This document shows positions 1 to 8,878 of a DNA stretch of 64,000 nt, piece after piece (the first letter of the stretch is position 1; each line of letters begins with the position of its first letter). Below the pieces are notes generated by a model. That model did not search any database and was not told the origin of the DNA. It saw only the letters and a list, made by a program, of their open reading frames with translations. The stretch is taken from positions 186,267 through 250,266 of the forward strand of contig NZ_SDLI01000002.1 of assembly GCF_004123195.1 (NCBI RefSeq), in the 5' to 3' direction. The translations under genes and the position numbers were made by a program. The stretch is from Ammoniphilus sp. CFH 90114. Lineage in GTDB: Bacteria > Bacillota > Bacilli > Aneurinibacillales > RAOX-1.

Positions 1-1248
1 ACCAAAAATGGAAAGCTTCGTCCAAACTCTGTTGATTCCTTAACGGGAGAGAACTCCGGGGATAACTTAGGACCTGGTACTCCCGTATTTCACTTTGAAC
101 AGTGGGAGAAGGATGAAATTGAAGTGAGCCTGATTCTTAAGGGCGGCGGATGTGAGAATAAGAATATTCAGTATAGCTTACCTTGCGAGCTAGAAGGACT
201 AGGAAAAGCAGGGCGTGACTTAGATGGTATTCGCAAGTGTATCGTGCACAGTGTGTATCAAGCACAAGGACAAGGCTGTTCCGCAGGCTTCATTGGAGTT
301 GGGATTGGTGGAGACCGTACTTCAGGGTATGCGCTAGCTAAAGAGCAATTGTTTAGAAAAGTGGATGACGTGAATCAAAACGAAACCCTTGCAAAACTTG
401 AAGATTACGTGATGGAAGCTGCTAATAAGCTGGGTATTGGAACGATGGGATTTGGCGGACAAGCTACATTGCTTGGCTGTAAGATCGGCGTTATGAACCG
501 TCTTCCTGCAAGCTTCTTTGTTTCCGTTGCCTACAACTGTTGGGCATTCCGCCGTCAAGGCGTGACCATTCATCCAGAGTCAGGAGAGATTAGTGGTTGG
601 TTATATAAAGATGAAGAAGTAAAGGTTACCGGTGATGGGCAAGGTCAAGATCAACAGGACGGGAAAGAAGTAGTGGTGCTTGAAGCTCCGATCTCCGAAG
701 AGCAGATCCGCTCCCTGAAGGTAGGAGATGTAGTGGTGATTAATGGCTTAATGCACACCGGTCGTGATGCCTTGCATAGTTATTTAATGAACAATGATTG
801 TCCGGTGGATTTAGATGGAGGAATTATCTACCACTGCGGACCTGTTATGCTAAAGGACGAGCAGGGAGAATGGCATGTAAAAGCGGCTGGTCCGACGACG
901 AGTATTCGAGAGGAACCTTACCAAGCCGATATTATCAAGAAATTTGGAATTCGCGCTGTCATCGGGAAAGGCGGCATGGGGCCAAAGACGCTTGCTGGGC
1001 TTGAGGAGCATGGAGCTGTCTACTTAAATGCCATCGGTGGAGCTGCTCAATACTATGCCCAATGTATTGAAAAAGTAGAAGGTGTTGACTTTATGGAATT
1101 TGGAATTCCTGAAGCGATGTGGCATCTTCAAGTAAAGGGCTTTACAGCCATCGTAACGATGGACTCCCACGGAAACAGCTTACATGCGGATGTAGATAAG
1201 AGTTCATTCGAGAAATTAGCCGAGCTTAAAGAACCTGTATTTAAATAA
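1..1248 (+). CDS. fumA: Fumarate hydratase, class I (Fe-S), 5'-truncated
   Basis: Catalyses reversible hydration of fumarate to malate in the cytosolic TCA cycle. The frame is open from base 1, so the start lies outside the window; 415 residues remain of a family usually about 500 long. A GTG at 124 is internal, because the upstream frame already reads family sequence (RPNSVDSLTGENSGDN, then GPGTPVFHFEQW). The alpha domain (fumarate/tartrate hydratase type) carries GGGCEN and GQGCSAGFIGVGIGGD, whose cysteines are plausible iron-sulfur ligands. The C-terminal beta domain, from about residue 220, has the GKGGMGPKTLAGLEEHGAVYL segment. A hairpin terminator follows directly. Family assignment is firm; the fumA symbol follows common Bacillota usage. 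Confidence 0.93.
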   Translation, partial: TKNGKLRPNSVDSLTGENSGDNLGPGTPVFHFEQWEKDEIEVSLILKGGGCENKNIQYSLPCELEGLGKAGRDLDGIRKCIVHSVYQAQGQGCSAGFIGVGIGGDRTSGYALAKEQLFRKVDDVNQNETLAKLEDYVMEAANKLGIGTMGFGGQATLLGCKIGVMNRLPASFFVSVAYNCWAFRRQGVTIHPESGEISGWLYKDEEVKVTGDGQGQDQQDGKEVVVLEAPISEEQIRSLKVGDVVVINGLMHTGRDALHSYLMNNDCPVDLDGGIIYHCGPVMLKDEQGEWHVKAAGPTTSIREEPYQADIIKKFGIRAVIGKGGMGPKTLAGLEEHGAVYLNAIGGAAQYYAQCIEKVEGVDFMEFGIPEAMWHLQVKGFTAIVTMDSHGNSLHADVDKSSFEKLAELKEPVFK

Positions 1249-1260
1249 TCGTATGGATAG

Positions 1261-1290
1261 AAAAGAAGCCTAGGAATAGGCTTCTTTTCT
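1261..1290 (+). terminator. Rho-independent terminator after fumarase
   Basis: A 12-bp stem (AAAAGAAGCCTA paired with TAGGCTTCTTTT, loop GGAA) ends in a T-rich tract 12 bases past the fumarase stop. Confidence 0.85.
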
Positions 1291-1365
1291 TCTTATGTGT
1301 AGAAGGATTTCCCTTAAATTTCTAGAAATTATAGATGAAACACATGGATATGGAGGGAACTTCGC

Positions 1366-2169
1366 TTGAATCGATTAACCATTGCTTTACTCCAAATGGA
1401 TGTCCGATATGGTGAACCTAAAGCGAATCGAAACCGGGTAGATAAACTTTTCTCACAGCTTACGCGCGACAAGAAAATCGATGTTGTCGTGTTACCCGAG
1501 CTCTGGGATACAGGGTATGATCTGCAGCGACTTGAAGAAATAGCTGACTCTGAGGGCCAGGAAGCCAAAGAGCTATTTTCCCAACTAGCGAAAACCTATG
1601 GCGTACATATTATCGGTGGATCAGTTGCTCAGAAAAAAGAGCAGGGAGTATACAATTCGACATTCGTATTCAATCGGCAAGGTCAACTTATACATGAATA
1701 TAGCAAGGTCCACCTTTTTCGGCTCATGCAAGAAGAAAAATTTCTCTTGCCTGGTGAGCATATTAGAGGGTTTGAGCTCGAGGGTCAACCTGCCCTTTGT
1801 CAGATTTGTTATGATATACGCTTCCCAGAAGGGATCCGTACAGCCGCTGCGAACGGAGCCAAGATACTTTTTGTCAGTGCACAATGGCCACATCCTAGAC
1901 TCCATCACTGGCGCCAATTGCTTATATCCAGAGCGATTGAGAATCAGATGTTTGTCATTGCTTGCAACCGGGTAGGGGATGATCCCAATAATATATTTTG
2001 TGGGCATTCTATGGTTATAGATCCTTGGGGAGAGATTGTGGTGGAGGGTATGCAGAAGGAAGAAACTATTATTGGGGAAATTGATCTGACGATGGTTGAC
2101 GAGATCAGGAGGATGATCCCTATATTTGAGGATCGAAGACTTGACTTATATATTAAGACAGGAGATTAA
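1366..2169 (+). CDS. Carbon-nitrogen hydrolase (nitrilase/omega-amidase family)
   Basis: Likely cytosolic amidase of 267 aa. The Glu-Lys-Cys triad of the nitrilase superfamily is visible: E45 in VVLPELWDTG, K114 in EYSKVHLF and C148 in QICYDIRFPE. The TTG start at 1366 is chosen because GGAGGG lies 8 bases upstream. The length and motifs resemble MtnU/omega-amidase proteins that hydrolyse 2-oxoglutaramate or 2-oxosuccinamate, but the substrate cannot be read from sequence. The stop is followed after 4 bases by an M42 peptidase start, so the two genes are probably co-transcribed. Confidence 0.85.
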   Translation: MNRLTIALLQMDVRYGEPKANRNRVDKLFSQLTRDKKIDVVVLPELWDTGYDLQRLEEIADSEGQEAKELFSQLAKTYGVHIIGGSVAQKKEQGVYNSTFVFNRQGQLIHEYSKVHLFRLMQEEKFLLPGEHIRGFELEGQPALCQICYDIRFPEGIRTAAANGAKILFVSAQWPHPRLHHWRQLLISRAIENQMFVIACNRVGDDPNNIFCGHSMVIDPWGEIVVEGMQKEETIIGEIDLTMVDEIRRMIPIFEDRRLDLYIKTGD

Positions 2170-2173
2170 GGGG

Positions 2174-3208
2174 ATGAAGAGTTTAGATTATATTGTAGAA
2201 CAGCTTGTCACCATCTTAAATATTCCTAGTCCCTCTGGGAATACCGAACAGGTAATACGTTATATTGAACAAGAGCTGACTCAGCTTGGAGTTCCTCATG
2301 TACGAAATCATAAAGGTGGAGTGATTGCGACCCTTGAAGGAAAAAAGGATCGTCCAGCACGGATGCTTACCGCTCATGTGGATACATTGGGTGCGATGGT
2401 GAAGGAGATCCATGCTAACGGGACCCTTCGTTTAACCAGTATTGGCGGATTCCGATGGCATTCCGTTAAGGGCGAATATTGCTGGATTGAAACCGCAGAA
2501 GGCAAAGTATACACAGGAACGATTCTAAGTAAGCAACCTTCCGTCCACGTGTATAGAGAGATGGAGAAATTGCCGAGAACAGAAGAAAACATGATTGTTC
2601 GTTTAGATGAAGTGACAAGGTCCGCGGAGGAAACTCGTAAGCTTGGCATTGAAGTTGGTGATTTTGTCAGTTTTGACCCTCGCGTACAAGTTACGGATAG
2701 CGGATTCATAAAGTCGCGGCACCTAGACGATAAGGCGAGTGTAGCCATTCTTTTAGGGGTAATTAAGCAAATCGTTGAGAGTGGAGTAAAGCTTCCGTAT
2801 ACGACTTACTTTTTGATTAGCAACAATGAAGAGATTGGGTATGGAGGCAACTCGAATATTCCTCTTGAAGTCAAAGAGTATCTAGCTGTAGATATGGGGG
2901 CTATAGGTGAAGGGCAAACAACAGACGAGTACTGTGTCTCCATCTGCGCGAAGGATAGTTCAGGGCCGTATCATAAAGAATTCAGACAAAAGCTAGTTAA
3001 GCTTGCCCAAGAAGTAGAGGCCTATTATAAGGTGGATATCTATCCTTATTATGGCTCGGATGCAAGTGCCGCACTGCGAGCGGGGCATGATATCATCCAT
3101 GGACTCATAGGCCCTGGAATTGATGCTTCTCATTCTCATGAGAGAACACATAAAGAGGCATTAGAGAATACAGCAAAATTAATTCGAGCTTACCTAGAGA
3201 GTGAGTAA
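2174..3208 (+). CDS. M42-family metallo-aminopeptidase
   Basis: Predicted cytosolic dinuclear-metal aminopeptidase of the M42 (glutamyl aminopeptidase/former endoglucanase M) family, 344 aa. Metal-site motifs appear in order: TAHVDTLG, RHLDDKAS, NNEEIGYGG with the catalytic glutamate, a VDMG aspartate, and a C-terminal HSHERTH histidine. The ATG at 2174 is preferred over in-frame upstream starts inside the amidase gene, because AGGAG lies 9 bases before it. It forms a two-gene unit with the upstream amidase, which suggests peptide or amide nitrogen scavenging (inference). A second, more YsdC-like M42 gene lies at 4604. Confidence 0.88.
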   Translation: MKSLDYIVEQLVTILNIPSPSGNTEQVIRYIEQELTQLGVPHVRNHKGGVIATLEGKKDRPARMLTAHVDTLGAMVKEIHANGTLRLTSIGGFRWHSVKGEYCWIETAEGKVYTGTILSKQPSVHVYREMEKLPRTEENMIVRLDEVTRSAEETRKLGIEVGDFVSFDPRVQVTDSGFIKSRHLDDKASVAILLGVIKQIVESGVKLPYTTYFLISNNEEIGYGGNSNIPLEVKEYLAVDMGAIGEGQTTDEYCVSICAKDSSGPYHKEFRQKLVKLAQEVEAYYKVDIYPYYGSDASAALRAGHDIIHGLIGPGIDASHSHERTHKEALENTAKLIRAYLESE

Positions 3209-3219
3209 GGAAGAAGGAG

Positions 3220-3243
3220 AAGACCCTTTTGAGGGTCTTTTTC
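3220..3243 (+). terminator. Rho-independent terminator
   Basis: Stem AAGACCCT/AGGGTCTT with loop TTTG and a following T-run, 12 bases past the M42 stop. Confidence 0.85.
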
Positions 3244-3285
3244 TGTTAGTTGGTTGGGGTGGTTGCCGATAATAACCGGAAGAAT

Positions 3286-3549
3286 TTATTTCCTTAATTG
3301 CTCCTGTGCCATGCGTATCATTTCTTTGACCATATTGCCCCCGATTTTACCGCCAATGCTTCCTGCGTCTTTTGCTTCTAAATGTCCGTTATAACCTTTT
3401 TGCAGTGGGATGCCAAGTTCCTTTGCCACTTCAAATTTGACATCATCTGCCTGATTGACTTGGTAGCCTTCATTCTTCATAACATCTTGCTTTAACTTTT
3501 GAAGTCCAGCACGTGCCTCAGGAATGAGTAAACGGTTTCGTTTTGCCAA
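3286..3549 (-). CDS. Alpha/beta-type small acid-soluble spore protein (SASP)
   Basis: 87-aa forespore DNA-binding protein that protects spore DNA and is degraded at germination. The family core is seen: NRLLIPEARAGLQKLK, then a GPR-protease-site-like FEVAKELGI, then GYNGHLEAKDAGSIGGKIGG and a C-terminal helix. The TTG start at 3549 is chosen because AAAGGAGGG lies just upstream and family members begin near this point; a longer frame reaching 3603 would add 18 unrelated residues. The charged AQEQLRK tail is ordinary. This gene is the clearest single sign of an endospore former. It is monocistronic. Confidence 0.93.
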   Translation of the reverse strand: MAKRNRLLIPEARAGLQKLKQDVMKNEGYQVNQADDVKFEVAKELGIPLQKGYNGHLEAKDAGSIGGKIGGNMVKEMIRMAQEQLRK

Positions 3550-3644
3550 GGATCTCTCCCTCCTTTCTAGTATAGGATGTGCATGGATGACTTTACTAAC
3601 CAAGAAGAAGACTTATAATGTAGGTTGGAGGTGTGGAGAAAGAG

Positions 3645-4541
3645 ATGACTTATTGGAGGTCGGTTTCCTTTGTATTAGTGGGAGCATCCTGTTATGGTGT
3701 GTTATCAACGATTGTGAAGACGGCCTATAGCCATGGCTTTACTACTGCAGGAGTAACGGGAAGTCAGATGCTGTTTGGTGTCCTGCTGTTACTCCTCTTA
3801 ACGATAGCAACAGGTAATTTCAGAAGAATCCCGCTGAGCAAATGGGGTTTATTAACTTTAGCAGGTATGTTTGTGGGTTTAACAGGTATCTTATATTATG
3901 GATCACTTCAAACCATTCCTGCTTCCTTGGCTATCGTGCTTTTGTTCCAGTTTACTTGGATCGGAGTCTTGATGGAGGCATGGATGGAACGGAAATGGCC
4001 TCAGTGGCCCAGGTTGATTTCCTTGATCCTTCTGTTCTTTGGAACCTTATTAGCGGGAAACGTTTGGCATATGGATTTTCAAGAGATCCCGGTGCAGGGT
4101 CTCGTGTTCGGCCTGTTAGCCGCCTTCTGTTATGCTGGTTTTATCTTTACAAGTGGAAGGCTAGCTGTAGATGTAAACCCTTGGTTAAGAAGCTTCTTTC
4201 TCAGTTTGGGTTCTCTTATTATTGTATTTATTGTGTTTCCCCCAACCTTTATAATTAACGGATCTTTAGGAGAGGGGCTATGGTTGTGGGGGTTGCTGCT
4301 AGCTGTATTAGGAATTGTCCTTCCGAATCTCCTGTTTACCTATGGAGTTCCTCAGGTTGGATCCGGAATGGCGACGATTCTAAGTTCAGTTGAGCTTCCA
4401 ATGGCCGTTTTTATGTCCCATCTCATTCTTAAAGAGCAGGTAAGTCTGATCCAATGGTTAGGTGTCTTGACGATTGTTTTTGGGATTGTCGTTGCCGAAA
4501 CACCGATGAAGAAGCGGGCTTGGCGTGTGCAAGAAGATTGA
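3645..4541 (+). CDS. EamA/DMT-family exporter
   Basis: 298-aa integral membrane protein with two EamA repeats and about ten hydrophobic helices (for example LVGASCYGVLSTIV at the N-terminus and LGVLTIVFGIVVAE at the C-terminus). Family members export metabolites or amino acids; the substrate here is unknown. The ATG at 3645 is chosen because GGAG precedes it by about 6 bases; a GTG at 3633 is nearly fused to the stronger TTGGAGG. The short positively charged C-tail (KKRAWRVQ) is consistent with a cytoplasmic end. It stands alone between the SASP gene and an M42 peptidase. Confidence 0.88.
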   Translation: MTYWRSVSFVLVGASCYGVLSTIVKTAYSHGFTTAGVTGSQMLFGVLLLLLLTIATGNFRRIPLSKWGLLTLAGMFVGLTGILYYGSLQTIPASLAIVLLFQFTWIGVLMEAWMERKWPQWPRLISLILLFFGTLLAGNVWHMDFQEIPVQGLVFGLLAAFCYAGFIFTSGRLAVDVNPWLRSFFLSLGSLIIVFIVFPPTFIINGSLGEGLWLWGLLLAVLGIVLPNLLFTYGVPQVGSGMATILSSVELPMAVFMSHLILKEQVSLIQWLGVLTIVFGIVVAETPMKKRAWRVQED

Positions 4542-4603
4542 AATTACAGGAAATGAATGGGATACTATAGAGGAAGAAGTTTATGATAAAGGAGATTACT
4601 CTT

Positions 4604-5671
4604 ATGAGTTGGCAGATGGACCTTTTTAAAGCATTAACCGAAGCCCCTGGACCGTCGGGATTCGAAGGGCCTGTGCGTCAGATCATGAAACAGTATCTAA
4701 CCCCCTATTCGGAGGAGATTGTCCAGGACAACCTGGGAAGCATCTTTGGAAAGAAGATCGGAAATCCTGAAGGCCCAACCATTATGGTGGCTGGTCATAT
4801 GGATGAAGTAGGGTTTATGGTCACTAGGATTGCGGACAATGGGTTTATACAATTTCAGACTTTAGGTGGTTGGTGGAGCCAAGTCTTATTGGCTCAACGC
4901 GTGGAGATCATAACAGACAACGGTTCTGTAACGGGAGTTATTAGTTCGATCCCTCCCCATGTCCTAAGTGATGAAGCAAGAAATAAGCCTATGCAGATTA
5001 AAAATATGTTTATTGATGTTGGCGCAGATGATAAAGCAGATGCTGAACGAATCGGGATTAAGCCTGGGCAACCTATTGTACCGGTATGTCCTTTTACGAT
5101 TATGGCAAATGACCAGAAGCTCATGGCGAAAGCCTGGGATAACCGTTATGGTTGTGCCTTAAGCATTGAACTCTTGAAGGAAATCGGGTCAGAGGTTCAT
5201 CCGAATATTCTTTATTCAGGCGCCACGGTTCAAGAGGAAGTAGGATTACGTGGTGCAGCAACGGCTGCCCAGATGATTGAGCCAGATTTATTTTTTGCCT
5301 TGGACGCAAGTCCGGCAGGAGACATTCCTGGAGTACAGGATGGCATGGGTAAACTCGGTGGTGGATTGCTGATGAGAATACTGGACAGAACGATGGTGAC
5401 TCATCCTGGATTGCGGGATTACGTGATTGATGTATGTGATGCTGAAGATATTAAATATCAGTTCTTCGTTTCTCAGGGAGGAACAGATGCAGGGAGAGTT
5501 CATACGTCAGGGAAGGGTGTACCGTCTATTGTCATCGGCATTCCAGCCCGCTATATTCACAGCCATGCGGCCATTATCCACAGGGAGGACTACGAAGCGG
5601 CGAAGAAGCTTTTAATCTCTCTGGTAAAGAAGATGGATCGTGCTACATTAGAGGAAATTAAGAAGCGTTAA
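4604..5671 (+). CDS. M42-family aminopeptidase, YsdC-like
   Basis: 355-aa dinuclear metallopeptidase closely resembling Bacillus YsdC. Motifs in order: [35 protein letters not shown] (bridging Asp), [10 protein letters not shown] (catalytic Glu pair), LDASPAGD and [16 protein letters not shown] (metal His). The ATG at 4604 has AAGGAG 9 bases upstream; an ATG at 4583 would place that ribosome site inside the gene. A hypothetical gene follows after 14 bases, probably in one transcript. Role inferred: turnover of small peptides in the cytosol. Confidence 0.9.
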   Translation: MSWQMDLFKALTEAPGPSGFEGPVRQIMKQYLTPYSEEIVQDNLGSIFGKKIGNPEGPTIMVAGHMDEVGFMVTRIADNGFIQFQTLGGWWSQVLLAQRVEIITDNGSVTGVISSIPPHVLSDEARNKPMQIKNMFIDVGADDKADAERIGIKPGQPIVPVCPFTIMANDQKLMAKAWDNRYGCALSIELLKEIGSEVHPNILYSGATVQEEVGLRGAATAAQMIEPDLFFALDASPAGDIPGVQDGMGKLGGGLLMRILDRTMVTHPGLRDYVIDVCDAEDIKYQFFVSQGGTDAGRVHTSGKGVPSIVIGIPARYIHSHAAIIHREDYEAAKKLLISLVKKMDRATLEEIKKR

Positions 5672-5685
5672 AAGAGGGATAATTT

Positions 5686-6186
5686 ATGCATCATCTTTAC
5701 TTAAGAAGACAAAAACAAGATGATCAAAGAGTCCAATATACTTACCAATTCGATGATCATGGTCTCTCGCCGGCGAATCAAATCCTAACACGCTTGTTTA
5801 GGCAGATGATTCTAGCCGTGGAGGAGAGTTTAACTACGATAGAGGTGGAGTATGTTGATGTGTTTCTAGCTAAACAACTCGGATCAGAGCGCGCTAAGCA
5901 GCTATTAAGCTTATTAGGGGCGAAGAAAGAAAACATTGTTGAAAATAAAAAAGGGGAAGTCGTCCTCAGTCGGATTTTCCAGGCTCCGTTGACGGAGGAA
6001 GCCCTCCATTATTTTAAACGAATTCAAGATCTCGAAGAGCTCTCGGCATACGCGCTATGTTCTGTGGAAGAGAAGAAAGTAGAGGTTTACTTTGCTAAAT
6101 TTATGAGGGTGAATGTGAATCCTATGGAAGAAGAGCGCTTCTTTCAATTGTTAGATGAGGATAGAATTCGGTATAAGGTTGTCTGA
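5686..6186 (+). CDS. Conserved-looking hypothetical protein
   Basis: 166 aa, soluble, no signal peptide or membrane segment, rich in Glu and Lys, with predicted mixed helix/strand. No family was recognised. The start ATG is 14 bases after the M42 stop and preceded by AGAGGGATAA, so it is probably translated from the same mRNA. The gene ends before a long AT-rich stretch and a strong terminator. Function unknown. Confidence 0.7.
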   Translation: MHHLYLRRQKQDDQRVQYTYQFDDHGLSPANQILTRLFRQMILAVEESLTTIEVEYVDVFLAKQLGSERAKQLLSLLGAKKENIVENKKGEVVLSRIFQAPLTEEALHYFKRIQDLEELSAYALCSVEEKKVEVYFAKFMRVNVNPMEEERFFQLLDEDRIRYKVV

Positions 6187-6321
6187 TTTATACTAAAATC
6201 TTCCTTATTACATCCATTTTTCTTAAAAAATATGCAAAATAGGATTGTATTGTGTCATATTTTGTTATATGCTAGATCATGAACCATTCGGTGAGAACCA
6301 AATGGTTGAGAGTTATGTAAT

Positions 6322-6359
6322 TGACCCAGGTGAGATTATTCATCTGGGTCATTTTTTTT
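6322..6359 (+). terminator. Rho-independent terminator
   Basis: Long stem TGACCCAG-TGA paired with TCA-CTGGGTCA around a short AT loop, then eight T residues. It ends the operon upstream of a convergent gene. A second small hairpin (AACCATT/AATGGTT) lies about 15 bases before it. Confidence 0.85.
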
Positions 6360-6855
6360 ACTTTACTTCAAACTGTTGAATTCCTTTTATCGGTTCATTC
6401 CGATTACTACCGTCAGCAAACAGAAGATGGACAGGGCCTTCTTGACGGATCGGCTTCCCATCACGGGCAAAGCATAATATACTATCCATGGCTGTTTGAA
6501 GGTCTAATTCGACATGTTCTCCAGATTCTAAATGGCAGATTACGGCACTAGCTCCTTCTATGGGTTGCGCATTTTGCAGAAAAGGTTTAAAAGGAACGGC
6601 CCAATCTCCTGATATATCTTTCTTCTGCACAAACAGCTGCTTTTCTTTTTCAGGGTTAGGCAATGCTGCCCCTTCACTTAGTTCCTTGTCCCACTGCTGT
6701 CCGATACTTCTCTGATAAGCGGTATCCTCGTCTTCTTTCACATCGAGCACGAAAAATTCATCAAGCCGTTTCTTTCGATCATCAAAAATCCAAACACTTG
6801 GATCTAGGGTTATACCATGTTGTACTTTACCTTTAATAAGTATGATGTCTGACAT
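6358..6855 (-). CDS. Hypothetical protein, possible SUOX-like fold
   Basis: 165-aa soluble protein. The N-terminus reads DIILIKGKVQHGITLDPSVW followed by IFDDRK; the C-terminus reads GPVHLLFADGSNR then EPIKGIQQFEV, which faintly recalls the C-terminal strand pattern of molybdopterin-binding (SUOX-like) domains, but no Moco-binding cysteine is seen. GGAGGAT lies upstream of the ATG. Similar proteins are recalled in Bacillales without a defined function. It is monocistronic and convergent with the preceding operon. Confidence 0.6.
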   Translation of the reverse strand: MSDIILIKGKVQHGITLDPSVWIFDDRKKRLDEFFVLDVKEDEDTAYQRSIGQQWDKELSEGAALPNPEKEKQLFVQKKDISGDWAVPFKPFLQNAQPIEGASAVICHLESGEHVELDLQTAMDSILCFARDGKPIRQEGPVHLLFADGSNRNEPIKGIQQFEVK

Positions 6856-7020
6856 AGGTTCTCTTATCCTCCATAACTAGTCTATCCCCTATCTTATCAT
6901 AATACGCTTGGTGTATAGTAGGATTTGGTAGCGCGTTTCGTCGTATTTTTTATCTTCCCAATCATGCAGATTGTGATACACTAATAGTTAAAGATTAATT
7001 TTGGACAGGAGGGAAGGAGA

Positions 7021-7317
7021 TTGCCTACAGTCACAGCTATAGAGATTCAGCAGAAGGCTATCCAGATGTTACAGGCTGATGCGGAGAAAATTTTGAAGCT
7101 CATTGAGGTGCAGATGAAGAACTTTACCATGCCTCAATGTCCTCTATATGAAGAAGTATTGGATACACAGATGTTCGGATTATCACGAGAGATCGATTTT
7201 GCCGTGAGACTGAAGCTGATTCAAGAAGATACAGGCAAACGAATTCTCCAGGAGCTAGAGAGAAAGCTAAACGAACTTAACGAGTTGTACCGGGAAAACA
7301 AGAATACGAGCGAATAA
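7021..7317 (+). CDS. ylaN: YlaN-family protein (DUF1507)
   Basis: 98-aa cytosolic protein matching Bacillus YlaN across its core, including [33 protein letters not shown] and EIDFAVRL. YlaN is reported to be required under iron limitation in B. subtilis and to bind the Fur repressor (established for the family, not shown here). The TTG start at 7021 has an extended AGGAGGGAAGGAG ribosome site. The C-terminus is helical and charged. It is a single gene with its own terminator. Confidence 0.92.
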   Translation: MPTVTAIEIQQKAIQMLQADAEKILKLIEVQMKNFTMPQCPLYEEVLDTQMFGLSREIDFAVRLKLIQEDTGKRILQELERKLNELNELYRENKNTSE

Positions 7318-7347
7318 TCCCTTTTATCTAAGAGGGATATTTTTTTT
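7317..7347 (+). terminator. Rho-independent terminator of ylaN
   Basis: Stem ATCCCT/AGGGAT starting at the ylaN stop, followed by eight T residues. Confidence 0.8.
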
Positions 7348-7354
7348 GTAGCAT

Positions 7355-7378
7355 AAAAAAAAAGGGGATTGCTCCCCT
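7355..7378 (-). terminator. Minus-strand terminator-like hairpin with no gene upstream
   Basis: On the minus strand AGGGGA-GCAA-TCCCCT is followed by nine T residues. No minus-strand coding frame with a ribosome site lies upstream (7380-7512), so it either ends a small RNA or is fortuitous. Confidence 0.4.
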
Positions 7379-7421
7379 GAGTGCTGAAGGTATATAAAGT
7401 AGCAGAAAAAAGTGGTAGGTG

Positions 7422-7487
7422 TTTGTTTATTCTCTTTATCCTATGTAGGAATAGTAAAAGAAGTGAAAAATGGAAAGAATAAACAAA
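7422..7487. repeat. 12-bp inverted repeat in the leader of the zinc-ribbon gene
   Basis: TTTGTTTATTCT (7422-7433) and its exact reverse complement AGAATAAACAAA (7476-7487) are separated by 42 bases, ending 10 bases before the ribosome site of the gene at 7512. Confidence 0.7.
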
Positions 7488-7511
7488 AAGGAACACAGAG
7501 GAGGCAACACC

Positions 7512-7763
7512 ATGAGTCATCCTTACCTTTGCCCGAATTGTAAGACGAATCGTTCGCGCTTTAATATTATTCAGCAAGTTTCGAAGTCCATTAAAATGGA
7601 CGCACAAACGGGAAATGTTATGGAAGTTTATCAAGAAGATATTCCACCTTTTCATCTTCCTTATGGTGGACCTGCGTATCGGGTGCAATGTGCCGCTTGC
7701 AGTATTATTGAAGATGAAGAACAGTTTATCAAGGCTGCAAAAAACTATACAACGATGAGATAA
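7512..7763 (+). CDS. Small zinc-ribbon-like protein
   Basis: 83 aa with two CxxC pairs: YLCPNCKTN near the N-terminus and VQCAACSII near residue 57, the spacing of a zinc ribbon. The middle carries IPPFHLPYGGPAYR. Similar small proteins are recalled in Paenibacillaceae and Brevibacillus without an established role. The ATG at 7512 is supported by GAGGAGGC 6 to 7 bases upstream; a longer frame from 7470 adds a Lys/Glu-rich leader that overlaps the inverted repeat. It is probably monocistronic. Nucleic-acid binding is possible but unproven. Confidence 0.75.
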   Translation: MSHPYLCPNCKTNRSRFNIIQQVSKSIKMDAQTGNVMEVYQEDIPPFHLPYGGPAYRVQCAACSIIEDEEQFIKAAKNYTTMR

Positions 7764-7898
7764 AATTAACAGAATTATTAAAGGATTTTCTTTTTGTCAT
7801 ATAGAAATACATAGATACAAAAGAATTATTACTGGATCATGTTCCGGGAGCCCAGGTTTCGGAATAAGATAGAGAGAACCAAAGAAGGAGGGATTTTC

Positions 7899-8285
7899 TT
7901 GGCTGAGAGGATTGAGAAGGGCATTGTGAAAATTGCGGATGATGTGGTAGCAGTTATTGCCGCCATTGCGGCAGCTGAGACCGACGGAGTAGCAAGCATG
8001 TCTGGGGGAATTGTAGAAGGATTTGCTCGCAGAGTAAGCGGTAAGAATGTGCATAAGGGAGTTCATGTTGAAGTAGGCGAGGTGGAAGCAGCGATTGACC
8101 TACGCGTCATTTTACATTATGGAGTAAAGATTGATGAAGTATGTAAACAGCTTCAATTCCAGGTTAAAGATGCAGTTGAAACGATGACAGGGCTAAAGGT
8201 GATTGAAGTAAACGTGAAAGTGGAAGGTGTTGAGTTTAAGGACGCCAAACCCCCTGCAGTCGAGGAAGTATATAAAATAAGATAG
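7899..8285 (+). CDS. Asp23/Gls24-family envelope stress protein
   Basis: 128-aa cytosolic protein of the Asp23/Gls24 family (B. subtilis YqhY/YloU relatives), associated with envelope stress or lipid homeostasis. Family features: IEKGIVKIADDVVAVIAAI, ETDGVASMSGG, VHVEVGEVEAAIDLRVILHYG and MTGLKVIEVNVKVEGV. The TTG start at 7899 follows AAGGAGG by 7 bases; the longer frame from 7839 lacks such a site. The gene ends in a strong bidirectional hairpin shared with the convergent yugN-like gene. Confidence 0.9.
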   Translation: MAERIEKGIVKIADDVVAVIAAIAAAETDGVASMSGGIVEGFARRVSGKNVHKGVHVEVGEVEAAIDLRVILHYGVKIDEVCKQLQFQVKDAVETMTGLKVIEVNVKVEGVEFKDAKPPAVEEVYKIR

Positions 8286-8293
8286 GTTTCCAC

Positions 8294-8342
8294 AAAAAAA
8301 CTCTTACACCCAAAAGTTAAAGCTGGGAATAAGAGTTTTTTT
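8294..8342. terminator. Bidirectional Rho-independent terminator
   Basis: AAAAAAACTCTTA (8294-8306) pairs exactly with TAAGAGTTTTTTT (8330-8342) around a 23-base loop. It lies between convergent genes and has a T-run on both strands. Confidence 0.85.
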
Positions 8343-8364
8343 CATTTACACATCTGCGAGCTTT

Positions 8365-8706
8365 CTATTTCAGCTTATCCTTAACAGAGTTCAGCTTCTT
8401 CTTAGCTGCCTCAGAAATCGAAGAAGGAACAACGGCTTGATAATCGATTCCATGAGGGAATAGATGTTTTCCAATATACGGTTCTTCTAGCTTCAAGATT
8501 GTATCGTGATCTAGCGAGTCCCCTTTCACTACATGAGCTTGTACACGTAGATAGAAAGTGGCTTTAGTTGCTCTATCCTCAAGTTTATAATCATATGTAG
8601 CGTGTTCATAATCCCATGCCCAACGAACAAATCCGGCATCAAGAAGGATATGATCCAATTCACCTAAGCTTGTTTCTAACCCATTAAAACCCACATTAAT
8701 TAGCAC
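8365..8706 (-). CDS. YugN-like family protein
   Basis: 113-aa soluble protein resembling B. subtilis YugN: RWAWDYEHATYDYKLED, TFYLRVQAHVVKGD, and LEEPYIGKHLFPHGIDYQA. The family has no established biochemical function. The GTG start at 8706 is supported by AAGGAGG 10 bases upstream. The Lys-rich C-terminus (KKKLNSVKDKLK) is probably helical. It is monocistronic and convergent with the Asp23 gene. Confidence 0.85.
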   Translation of the reverse strand: MLINVGFNGLETSLGELDHILLDAGFVRWAWDYEHATYDYKLEDRATKATFYLRVQAHVVKGDSLDHDTILKLEEPYIGKHLFPHGIDYQAVVPSSISEAAKKKLNSVKDKLK

Positions 8707-8878
8707 GGTGGAAAGCCCTCCTTAGTCTTTATATAGTAATAAACGCTTTTACCATGATATTATGTTTTCCTGAAACGCGCAATCCAAAAGTAGGATCTAA
8801 TTGGTGACGAATTCGTGTATGATCCTTGGAAGTTTTGGGAAACTTACAACTGATCAAGATTTAAAGGAGGGTTTTTGA

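Noticed and set aside
3549-3600. Sigma-G promoter for the SASP gene
   Set aside because: CATCCTA fits the -10, but no acceptable -35 lies 17-18 bases upstream and the leader would be very short; not claimed.
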